Shown: one piece after another, positions 17,661 to 25,238 of the stretch
Layout: each line of letters starts with the position of its first letter
Position numbering within the stretch: position 1 is the stretch's first letter
DNA from: Clostridiales bacterium
GTDB taxonomy: Bacteria > Bacillota > Clostridia > Christensenellales > CAG-314
Length of the DNA: 64,000 bases
Assembly: GCA_022508345.1 (NCBI GenBank)
Contig: JAFLVK010000001.1
Span: forward strand, 228,371 to 292,370
Reading direction: 5' to 3'
The notes under the pieces: model-generated
Databases searched by the model: none
What the model was told of the DNA's origin: nothing
What the model saw: the letters and a program-made list of their open reading frames with translations, nothing else
Made by a program: the position numbers and the translations under genes

Positions 17661-20600
17661 TTATTTCGACTTTGTTAGCTTGAGATACAGCTTTTCGCCG
17701 TTGATGTCGCAAGATTTTAACCAGCTGTCGCTAACTTGAATTGCTTTGCTTGAGTCGTCTGCCTTGAGCTTCAGTTCGGGGCCGATTGAGGTTGCTTCAA
17801 CGCTGTCGGCAAGACATCCGTCGGCAATTTCCTCAGCATTGTTTTGCAGCACGTTACCCAGGCTGGAATTTGCCGAGTATCCGACAATGATGTGGTCAGT
17901 TACGACAAAATCGCACTCCTTGCGCATGGTTTGGATACGGGAAACAATTTCGCGCACCGTTCCTTCTTCCTTTAGCGCTTTGTTGAGCTTAGTGTACAGC
18001 GCAACTGTGTCGCCACGGTCGGACACTACGGAATAGCCCTCCTTGTCCTTTGTTGAGATGAGCAGGTCGGAATCTGTTACTTCTACCTTGTCGCCGTCGA
18101 TGTCGAACACGTGCTTGCCGCCATTCTTGACGTTAGCTACAACCATGCTTGCCTTTTCACCCAAGGTGGACAACGTCTCACGGATTTTACCCAGTATCTT
18201 GCCGTACTTGGGTCCAAGCGTTTTAAGCTGCGGTTTGATTTCGTAATCGGCAAACTTATCTGTGGACTTAACCCTGACAAGCTTTTTGACATTTAGCTCG
18301 TTTTGAATGATGTCTTTCATTTCGTCGTCAAGGCGCATGCTTGTAGATACGTACATCTTAGCAAGCGGTTGACGGTTTTTAACATTTGCTGCGTTGCGCG
18401 CGCTACGTCCCAGTACTACAAGGTCAAGCACCTTTTCCATGGTTTTGTTGAGCTTTACGTTGATGTACTTTTTGTCCGCAACGGGGAAGTCGGCAAGATG
18501 TACCGACCTGGGCGCGTTGTCGAAGCAGTTAGCAGTGATATTTTGGTAAATGCTTTCGGAAATAAACGGCACGAAGGGCGCGGACACCTTGACAAGCGTA
18601 TCAAGCACTGTGTACAGCGTCATGTAGGCAGCTTCTTTGTCCGCTGTCCACTCACTGCCCCAGTAACGCTCACGGCAACGGCGAACATACCAGTTGGAAA
18701 GCATATCGGTAAACTTTTCGATAGCACGTGCCGATTCGGTAATTTCGTAGCTGCTTAGTCCCTTGTCCACCGTTTGTACAAGCTGGTTAACCTCGGACAG
18801 TATCCACTTGTCCATAAGCGTAAGCTTGCAATCGGCAAGATTGTATTTGCTGGGGTCGAAGTTGTCAATATCTGCGTACAGCACGTAAAATGCGTAGGTG
18901 TTCCACAGCGTACCCAGGAACTTGCGTTGCATTTCCGACACGGCTTCGTCGTAGTAACGGCTGGGAAGCCAAGGCGCACTAGACGTGTAGAAATACCAAC
19001 GCACCGCATCTGCGCCCTGCTTGTTGAAGCTGTCCCACGGGTCTACCACGTTGCCCTTGTGCTTGGACATCTTTACGCCGTGCTCGTCGCCAACAAGCCC
19101 CAGTACGATACAGTTTTTGAAGGGCGCCTTGTTAAACAGCAGCGTAGATACACCAATTAGCGTGTAGAACCAGCCACGCGTTTGATCCACTGCTTCGCTG
19201 ATGAAGTCGGCAGGGAAGTTGCGCTCGAACAGCTCTTTGTTTTCAAACGGGTAATGGAATTGCGCATAGGGCATGCTTCCGCTGTCGAACCAGCAGTCGA
19301 TAACCTCCGGCGTGCGGACATATTCGCCACCGCATTCGCAGCTCCACTTGCAGTCGTCTATGAACGGGCGGTGCAGTTCGATGTCTTCGCTGCAGCCACA
19401 TTTTTCAGCAAGCTCCTTGCGGCTGCCAATTACGTGAATTTTGCCGCACTTGTTGCATATCCAGATAGGCAGGGGTGTGCCCCAATATCTGTCGCGGGAA
19501 ATGCCCCAGTCGATGACGTTTTCCAGGAAGTTCCCCATACGTCCGCTGCCGATTGTGGGCGGTATCCAGTTGATTGTGGAGTTAACCTTTAGTAGCTGCT
19601 CCTTGATATCCGTCATCTTGATAAACCAAGACTTGCGCGCATAGTAAATTAGCGGAGTGTCACAACGCCAGCAATGCGGATAGCTGTGCTCGAACATCAG
19701 TTCGGAGTGCAACAGTCCACGGTTTTTGAGGTCGGCTAGTATTGCCTTGTCGGCATGCTTGCAGAAAACGCCTGTGAGATCACCGCAATTTTCCACGAAC
19801 TTGCCGTCTTCGCCTACAAGCTGAACAAGGGGCAGGTTGTAACGTCTGCCTACGTTGGCATCGTCCTCACCGAATGCGGGTGCAATGTGTACAATGCCTG
19901 TACCGTCGGTAAGCGTAACGTAGCTGTCGTTGGTAACGTAGTAGCAATCTTCTCCCGCTACGTTTGCAAACGTAAACAACGGCTTGTAATGTACGCGTTC
20001 GTATTCGCTACCCTTTTTGCAATCTATTACCCTGTAGGTTCCCTCTTCAAAGTGCTTTGACACCAGGTCCTTTGCCAGGATATAGCGTGAGCCGTCCTGT
20101 TCCACCGTTACGTAGTCGTATTCGGCATTCATACACAGCGCCACGTTGCTGGGCAATGTCCAAGGGGTTGTAGTCCAAGCAAGGAAGTAGGTGTTGGGCT
20201 GGTCAACCAATTCGAAACGGGCAACTGCGCTCTTCTCCTTTACGTCCTTGTAGCCCTGTGCCACCTCGTGGGAGGACAGCGCCGTACCGCAACGGGGACA
20301 ATAGGGAACAATCTTGAAGCCCTTGTACAAAAGACCCTTGTCGTAAATGGTTTTTAACGCCCACCATTCCGACTCGATGTAATTGTTGTCGTAGGTAACG
20401 TAGGGGTGCTCCATATCCGCCCAGTACGCAACGCGGTCACTGAGCGCTTCCCACTCACCCTTGTACTTCCACACCGATTCCTTGCACTTTTGTACAAATG
20501 GCTCAATGCCGTATTCCTCTATCTGCTTTTTGCCGTCGATACCAAGTAGCTTTTCCACTTCCAATTCAACGGGCAAGCCGTGAGTGTCCCAACCTGCCTT

Positions 20601-20843
20601 GCGCAAAACATTTTTCCCTTTCATTACTTGGTAACGGGGAATGAGGTCCTTTATCGAACGGGTGAGCACGTGACCGATGTGCGGCTTGCCGTTTGCTGTC
20701 GGCGGACCGTCGTAGAACGTAAAGCTGCCGTCGCCTTTAGCTGCGGACTGCTCAAATATTTTGTTTTCCTTCCAAAAGGCAAGTATTTGTTGCTCCCTGT
20801 CTACAAAGTTTAGGGAACTGTCTACCTTTTTGTATTTGGACAT
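17661..20843 (-). CDS. ileS: Isoleucyl-tRNA synthetase
   Basis: 1060 residues from the ATG at 20843 (MSKYKKVDSSLNF), which has AAGGAGATAGTACA directly upstream; the 25 extra residues in the track lie in the leader RNA and are rejected. It charges tRNA-Ile. Motifs in order: class I PHIGH (GKPHIGHVLTRS), the CP1 editing domain with its TTPWTLPSNVAL signature near 230, KMSKHKGN near 600 and an anticodon-binding domain. The length and the GWDTHGLPVE signature fit the clade of longer IleS2-like enzymes, which often resist mupirocin; that is family knowledge, not tested here. First gene of the operon. Confidence 0.95.
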   Translation of the reverse strand: MSKYKKVDSSLNFVDREQQILAFWKENKIFEQSAAKGDGSFTFYDGPPTANGKPHIGHVLTRSIKDLIPRYQVMKGKNVLRKAGWDTHGLPVELEVEKLLGIDGKKQIEEYGIEPFVQKCKESVWKYKGEWEALSDRVAYWADMEHPYVTYDNNYIESEWWALKTIYDKGLLYKGFKIVPYCPRCGTALSSHEVAQGYKDVKEKSAVARFELVDQPNTYFLAWTTTPWTLPSNVALCMNAEYDYVTVEQDGSRYILAKDLVSKHFEEGTYRVIDCKKGSEYERVHYKPLFTFANVAGEDCYYVTNDSYVTLTDGTGIVHIAPAFGEDDANVGRRYNLPLVQLVGEDGKFVENCGDLTGVFCKHADKAILADLKNRGLLHSELMFEHSYPHCWRCDTPLIYYARKSWFIKMTDIKEQLLKVNSTINWIPPTIGSGRMGNFLENVIDWGISRDRYWGTPLPIWICNKCGKIHVIGSRKELAEKCGCSEDIELHRPFIDDCKWSCECGGEYVRTPEVIDCWFDSGSMPYAQFHYPFENKELFERNFPADFISEAVDQTRGWFYTLIGVSTLLFNKAPFKNCIVLGLVGDEHGVKMSKHKGNVVDPWDSFNKQGADAVRWYFYTSSAPWLPSRYYDEAVSEMQRKFLGTLWNTYAFYVLYADIDNFDPSKYNLADCKLTLMDKWILSEVNQLVQTVDKGLSSYEITESARAIEKFTDMLSNWYVRRCRERYWGSEWTADKEAAYMTLYTVLDTLVKVSAPFVPFISESIYQNITANCFDNAPRSVHLADFPVADKKYINVKLNKTMEKVLDLVVLGRSARNAANVKNRQPLAKMYVSTSMRLDDEMKDIIQNELNVKKLVRVKSTDKFADYEIKPQLKTLGPKYGKILGKIRETLSTLGEKASMVVANVKNGGKHVFDIDGDKVEVTDSDLLISTKDKEGYSVVSDRGDTVALYTKLNKALKEEGTVREIVSRIQTMRKECDFVVTDHIIVGYSANSSLGNVLQNNAEEIADGCLADSVEATSIGPELKLKADDSSKAIQVSDSWLKSCDINGEKLYLKLTKSK

Positions 20844-20885
20844 TGTACTATCTCCTTGTATTGTGGATTTAGAAAATTTGTAGTG

Positions 20886-21180
20886 AAAAAAAATTGGCAT
20901 GTTTGAAAAACACGCCAATCAGCCACACGAAGGTGGCAAGCAACAGTTACCATTTCAAACAAGTACGTTTGCACACATGAATAGATGTGCAAGTTATACC
21001 GTGCGCCAAGATAACGGAGCGCTTGCCGTACTTGCCTACTGAGAACACCTTTCGACAAATCTACTTGCAGGGTGATGGCTTACGGTTGGTTTGTCGCGCC
21101 TTGCACCACGTTGGCGCGCTCTCTGTGCAAACCACATTCCGCAGTCTTGTCCCTACTCAAACGTATTTACTATTTATATT
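20886..21180 (-). ncRNA. T-box-like leader of ileS with intrinsic terminator
   Basis: The ~337-nt untranslated leader has T-box hallmarks on the minus strand: AGAGAGCGCGCC and GGTGCAAGGCGC of stem I, ATC followed by A in a candidate specifier loop (GCCATCACC), CTCAGTAGG after stem I, and a terminal hairpin TTGGCGTGTTT-TTC-AAACATGCCAA followed by eight T at 20886-20919. The canonical AGGGTGGNACCGCG box is not found; the nearest is a GCCACCTTCGTGTGGC element. Uncharged tRNA-Ile would favour read-through into ileS. Confidence 0.6.
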
Positions 21181-21186
21181 AACTGT

Positions 21187-21215
21187 ATTTTAGCAAAATA
21201 TAATGAAAATTGCAA
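21187..21215 (-). promoter_or_regulatory. Promoter of the ileS operon
   Basis: TTGCAA, 17 bases, TAAAAT on the minus strand; transcription would start near 21180 and include the whole leader. Confidence 0.65.
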
Positions 21216-21285
21216 GTATTTTACTGAAAATGCAAAGCCTAGGCATTTTTTCTGCCACATGAAGATAAAGTTGTTCAAAACAAAC

Positions 21286-21315
21286 AAAAAACAGACAGTA
21301 GTCGTCTACTGTCTG
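21286..21315 (-). terminator. Orphan intrinsic terminator
   Basis: Perfect ten-pair stem CAGACAGTAG-ACGA-CTACTGTCTG followed by TTTTTTG on the minus strand. No protein gene on this strand ends here: upstream lies only the promoter region of the HTH gene. Confidence 0.65.
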
Positions 21316-21431
21316 CCCTATCAAAGCAAGCACTTTATTTTTGTTAATCGTGATAGCTGTGAATGGAAACAAAAATAAAATAAAAATATAAATAAATTAT
21401 ACCTGTGCGCTTTTGATATTGGTTATATTTT

Positions 21432-21450
21432 ACTAGATAAATTGTCTAGT
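21432..21450. promoter_or_regulatory. Operator-like inverted repeat before the HTH gene
   Basis: ACTAGA-TAAATTG-TCTAGT, a six-base perfect inverted repeat about 40 bases before the HTH start. A likely autoregulatory site; inference. Confidence 0.4.
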
Positions 21451-21488
21451 GTCAAGATATTTTGTGTAGTTTTGGGTAAACTTTTTAT

Positions 21489-21692
21489 ATGGACAAAATT
21501 TTCTGTCAAAATTTAAAAACTGCGAGAATTGAAGCTGTTATGACACAAAAGCAAGTCGCAGAAAAGTTGAATGTTGTAGAAAGCTGCTATGCTAATTGGG
21601 AACAAGGGCGCACGGAACCTAATATTGCCATGCTAAGAAAACTTTGTGAATTATTTGATATAACTCTTGACGAATTAGTTAATGGTAAATAA
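21489..21692 (+). CDS. Small XRE-family transcriptional regulator
   Basis: 67 residues, almost entirely a Cro/C1-type helix-turn-helix: LKTARIEAVMTQKQVAEKLNVVESCYANWEQGRTEPNIAMLRKLCELFDITLDELV. The recognition helix is around VVESCYANWEQG. There is no effector or oligomerisation domain. The upstream inverted repeat at 21432-21450 could be its own operator. It is flanked by a terminator and the convergent symporter gene, so it forms a single-gene unit. Confidence 0.85.
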   Translation: MDKIFCQNLKTARIEAVMTQKQVAEKLNVVESCYANWEQGRTEPNIAMLRKLCELFDITLDELVNGK

Positions 21693-21713
21693 GCGAAATA
21701 TTTTTACGATACG

Positions 21714-21747
21714 AAAAGGACACACTGCCTTGAGCAATGTGTCCTTT
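21714..21747. terminator. Bidirectional terminator
   Basis: AAAAGGACACACTGC-CTTGA-GCAATGTGTCCTTT between the convergent HTH and symporter genes. It shares 15 bases with the terminator at 24491. Confidence 0.85.
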
Positions 21748-21751
21748 GATT

Positions 21752-23212
21752 TTACTGTGGAGTGTCGTCGGGGGTAGATTCAGCAGGTGCAACTTCTTCC
21801 ACGGGTGCAGCCTTGCCACGGCGACGGAAGAGTTTGTTGCGGAACAGCACCAGATTGAACGCTACGCACGCAACAAGCAGTATTGCAAAGGTGATGATTG
21901 ATTCCGTAAGCCCCTTGGGACAATATCCAAGCACCAACAGCAAACCTCCGCCAAATGCTATTGCAGGCAAGCCCGAAAGCACCATATTGGAAGCCGCAGG
22001 CGTTTCCAGCTTGGGGTCGATTTCGCGGAGAAGTATCATTCCGTTGCTGGCTGTGCCCGTGAGCATGCCAAACATAGAAATGAAGCCCTCATGTTCGTAG
22101 CCCTTGTAAATATTGTTGGAAACCAAGCGAATGTACACAAATGTTGCCACCGCACCCACCGTGCAAATGATAAGCAGCTGCCACCACATTGTGGAAAATT
22201 GGTTCCAATCGATTGCAGCCACGCCGGCGATAATCATCATGTCGAACATAAAGCCACTGATACGGTCCAGTAGGAAATTGTTTGTTATTTCGCGCTTGAT
22301 AACCTTTTTCTTTGTAAAGAAATTGAGCAATAGGCGTGTAAACAAGGCAAGCAGGGAACCCAAAAGGAAGTTGAAGCCCCACACCAAGTTTATCTTGACC
22401 AAGCTCATGATACCGTACACTACGGCGTAGATTGCCACCACCACAGCCACGTTGATGGTGAGCTTGTCCACCGATTCCGTATTGGGAATTTCGTTGTCGC
22501 CGACGTAATCTTCCAGTTTGTGCTCAACAACACGCTCGTCAGCGCTAATCACGCGTAGCTTGCCGCGCTTGCGCAAAATGTTTAGATACACCACGCCCAC
22601 AATGGACGCCACGAAAAAGCCTATCGCAGCAATGCTCAAGCCAAATGTTGTGCCGCCCTGAAAACCGTAGTCATTTTCGAATATTTTGCCGTAGTTTAGT
22701 GCCTGTCCCGTGCCTTGACCGTATCCCAATGCAAGCAATACACCGCCTGCCGCCAAGGGGAAGCCTGCCACTACCGACAACAATATTGTGATACCGATAC
22801 CCAACATCGCTTGCATGGAGTACACACTGCCCTGCAGCACGCCCGATTCCAAAATGGCTTTCGTCGAGGTCTTTTTGTTGCCTGTGTTCTTTTTGAGCGC
22901 AGTAGCAATGAAGCCAAGCGCCAGGCAATGGTAGGTCACTGTTTCCATCAAATCGTTGTTGATAAATTCGTTTACAGCGGGTATCAATTTGAGCAACAGC
23001 ACTATCGTTCCGCCCAAAAGCGCCGACGGAATGAGGCTCTTGCGCATGAATGGAATTGCACGGCGAAGCGTATTGCCCACAAGCAATGCCCCAATAAGAA
23101 TGAATATCTGTACAAGCCCCGTCCAAACCGAGCTGTCGGCAAAGCTTGATACTGTGAGCAGTAAATTTGTTGATACAGCGTTAGCGCTGCTTGGGATCGA
23201 GGTAAAGCCCAT
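21752..23212 (-). CDS. GltS-like sodium:glutamate symporter (ESS family)
   Basis: 486 residues from the ATG at 23212 (MGFTSIPSSANAV), chosen because GGAGGAG lies upstream; the 14 residues before it in the track lie in the ribosome binding region. Twelve or so hydrophobic segments form two inverted halves, each with a glycine-rich re-entrant motif: LALGYGQGTGQALNYGKIFENDYGFQGGTTFGL near 165 and MFGMLTGTASNGMILLREIDP near 385. These match the pore loops of the glutamate:sodium symporter family. Substrate by family is glutamate, not shown. The C-terminal tail is proline- and acid-rich. It overlaps the acyltransferase gene by 32 bases, indicating co-transcription. Confidence 0.78.
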   Translation of the reverse strand: MGFTSIPSSANAVSTNLLLTVSSFADSSVWTGLVQIFILIGALLVGNTLRRAIPFMRKSLIPSALLGGTIVLLLKLIPAVNEFINNDLMETVTYHCLALGFIATALKKNTGNKKTSTKAILESGVLQGSVYSMQAMLGIGITILLSVVAGFPLAAGGVLLALGYGQGTGQALNYGKIFENDYGFQGGTTFGLSIAAIGFFVASIVGVVYLNILRKRGKLRVISADERVVEHKLEDYVGDNEIPNTESVDKLTINVAVVVAIYAVVYGIMSLVKINLVWGFNFLLGSLLALFTRLLLNFFTKKKVIKREITNNFLLDRISGFMFDMMIIAGVAAIDWNQFSTMWWQLLIICTVGAVATFVYIRLVSNNIYKGYEHEGFISMFGMLTGTASNGMILLREIDPKLETPAASNMVLSGLPAIAFGGGLLLVLGYCPKGLTESIITFAILLVACVAFNLVLFRNKLFRRRGKAAPVEEVAPAESTPDDTPQ

Positions 23213-24380
23213 AGTATTTGTCTCCTCCTTTTTCTGCAATTTGTGTACAAACACGGTTGAAAAACAGCAAATATTTGATAGCGTTGAAGCGTTCGGTACC
23301 GATGGCTATGTAGGAGCGGGTGCCTACGTTGAAGGACATTTTTTCACTGTCCTGTGTGCTGCCTCCGAAAATCTCAGAGGTGGCAACCTGCCAATCGCCC
23401 ACCGATAGCGTATCTTTGGTCAAGGTGAGCTTGCCCTGAGCTACAAGCACGCGTTGCTCCACCGTTTTGTCGTAGAGTGTGACGTTGTCGTCGCTAAGCA
23501 GAATGTCGCCGGAATTTAAGTCGTAGTCACGCACATATTGCTGTTGAAATTCGTACCAATCGACAAGCCTGTCGAGGTGGAACTGAGGGTCGGGTGAAGT
23601 CAGGTGTAAATCTTCGCCGTACGTCACCGTCAAGCCGCATTGCTCGCAACTTATATCATTGCCGTGCGAATGCAATGTGGACTGAGCACCGCATTTGGGG
23701 CAAACAAACAACAGCCGTTCCAGATATTCGGCGCGCTCGTTGGATTTGTACATCTCACCACTGTAGGAATCGACAACCTTGAGCCCTGATAAGATTTTTT
23801 CGTACAGTTCGTCGTCGGTCATGGCGCATATTTCTTCCCAGGACACAATTTCCCTGATTGCGCCGACGTGCTTGCCTTTGCGCTTGGACTTGCCCCACCG
23901 CGGGAGCACACCGTAGCCACCTTGAATGTTGTACAACACCAACGGAAGTTTTATCAGGCGCACAAGCTTGACCACTGCCCTATCAATGTAGAACATGCTG
24001 TCGTTCCACAGACGGTTGCCCTCGGGGAACACGGCGACATTGCCGCCCTCCTTGGCAATTTGACACATTGTGCGTATGCAGGACGAATCGGCAAACCCCT
24101 TACGCTTGGGAATGGGTCCAAAGCAGTAAAACAGCAACCGCAAATACCACTTTTGCGAATGTAACGCGTCGCTTGTTACGAAATAAATGGGGTGCTTGAT
24201 GGTGAGCGCAAGGAACGCCGGATCCCAAAAGCTTTGGTGATTGGACATTATCAGGTAGTTTTGTCCCTTTTCAAGCTTCAGCGGCTTGGTTTTGAAATGG
24301 AATTTGTGCGCAAGGATTCGCACAATAGGGCGCGCTATCGCGAAAAAGAAACGATGTCGAAATTTGACATATTTTTTCAT
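23181..24380 (-). CDS. PlsC-type acyltransferase fused to a zinc ribbon domain
   Basis: 399 residues from the ATG at 24380, which has AAGGAGG seven bases upstream. The N-terminal half is a lysophospholipid acyltransferase: SNHQSFWDPAFLAL (H-x4-D catalytic motif) near residue 46 and AVFPEGNRLWND near 117, which binds the glycerol phosphate. A basic N-terminus and hydrophobic stretch suit a peripheral membrane enzyme of phosphatidic acid synthesis. Residues ~225-250 form a zinc ribbon, CPKCG-x12-CEQCG. The remaining 140 residues are strand-rich and I do not recognise them. The zinc ribbon and C-terminal domain are not part of the standard PlsC family. Confidence 0.82.
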   Translation of the reverse strand: MKKYVKFRHRFFFAIARPIVRILAHKFHFKTKPLKLEKGQNYLIMSNHQSFWDPAFLALTIKHPIYFVTSDALHSQKWYLRLLFYCFGPIPKRKGFADSSCIRTMCQIAKEGGNVAVFPEGNRLWNDSMFYIDRAVVKLVRLIKLPLVLYNIQGGYGVLPRWGKSKRKGKHVGAIREIVSWEEICAMTDDELYEKILSGLKVVDSYSGEMYKSNERAEYLERLLFVCPKCGAQSTLHSHGNDISCEQCGLTVTYGEDLHLTSPDPQFHLDRLVDWYEFQQQYVRDYDLNSGDILLSDDNVTLYDKTVEQRVLVAQGKLTLTKDTLSVGDWQVATSEIFGGSTQDSEKMSFNVGTRSYIAIGTERFNAIKYLLFFNRVCTQIAEKGGDKYYGLYLDPKQR

Positions 24381-24490
24381 TAGTTGCCTCCTTGCATACC
24401 TACACAAATAGTTCACTTTTGTTAAATATACATAAAATATATATCATTTTAAAATTAAAATCAACTGAAAAATGTAAATAAGGCAAGAAA

Positions 24491-24523
24491 AAGGACACAC
24501 TGCGTTAAAAGCAGTGTGTCCTT
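24491..24523. terminator. Terminator after the LemA operon
   Basis: AAGGACACACTGC-GTTAAAA-GCAGTGTGTCCTT with flanking A and T runs. Confidence 0.85.
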
Positions 24524-24549
24524 GTTACATTTTCGATAAGCCTCGGCTT

Positions 24550-25212
24550 TTAGAAGAATACGCCTCGTGCTTGTTCCTTTATTTCCTGCGTGGTTGTAAA
24601 GGGGATACGCGTTGTGTAGCCTGCGCGAGCGGCAACGATCATCTTGGTGGGCCAAGCGTAGATGTCGGTGTTCCAACGGTTAACCGTGTCGTTGTATAGC
24701 TCACGCGCTGCGGTAATTTCCTTTTGCAAGTAGCTGTTTTGACGGAACGCCTCCTGAATATCCTTGTGCGCTTGAAGCTCGGGATAGTTTTCCATAGCAA
24801 CGTGAATTTGCGCGTACATGTGGTCGATTTCCTGCGCTACGTTGTTGCGTTCGCCGTCGGAATTTGCACCGCTGCGAAGTGCTGCAATTTGCGTAAACGT
24901 GGTCTTGTCCAGCTCAATGGACTTTTCCAAGATTTTTGCAGTGTTTTGCAGTATTACCACGCGTTGCTCTAAATAGTTGTCAATTTGCGAAGCGTCGTGT
25001 TGAAGCTTTTGTTGCAGCTTAAGTAGATATGTTCTGGCTTTTGTCTTCATGAACAGGAATACAATGCCGGGAATAATACCCAACACCCAAAGCATGATTT
25101 CAAATAGCACTGAGCCAAAACCCACCTTTACGGGGATTTGCTTTGCGATTACGTTTACGTCTCTGCCTTCCGCGTTAACCGGACCGGTCATTTCGTCAAG
25201 TTCGTTTGCCAT
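24550..25212 (-). CDS. LemA family protein
   Basis: 220 residues. One membrane helix near 33-54 (LFEIMLWVLGIIPGIVFLFM) precedes a long helical domain with the LemA signature: LQQKLQHDASQIDNYLEQRVVILQNT and later ENYPELQAHKDIQEAFRQNSYLQKEITAARELYNDTVNRWN. LemA proteins have an N-terminal helix and a three-helix bundle; their molecular role is unknown. It is the last gene of a three-gene operon with a large membrane protein and a DUF896 protein. The N-terminal 30 residues are longer than usual for the family. Confidence 0.9.
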   Translation of the reverse strand: MANELDEMTGPVNAEGRDVNVIAKQIPVKVGFGSVLFEIMLWVLGIIPGIVFLFMKTKARTYLLKLQQKLQHDASQIDNYLEQRVVILQNTAKILEKSIELDKTTFTQIAALRSGANSDGERNNVAQEIDHMYAQIHVAMENYPELQAHKDIQEAFRQNSYLQKEITAARELYNDTVNRWNTDIYAWPTKMIVAARAGYTTRIPFTTTQEIKEQARGVFF

Positions 25213-25238
25213 AGTTATTCTCCTTTTATATTGTTGTG

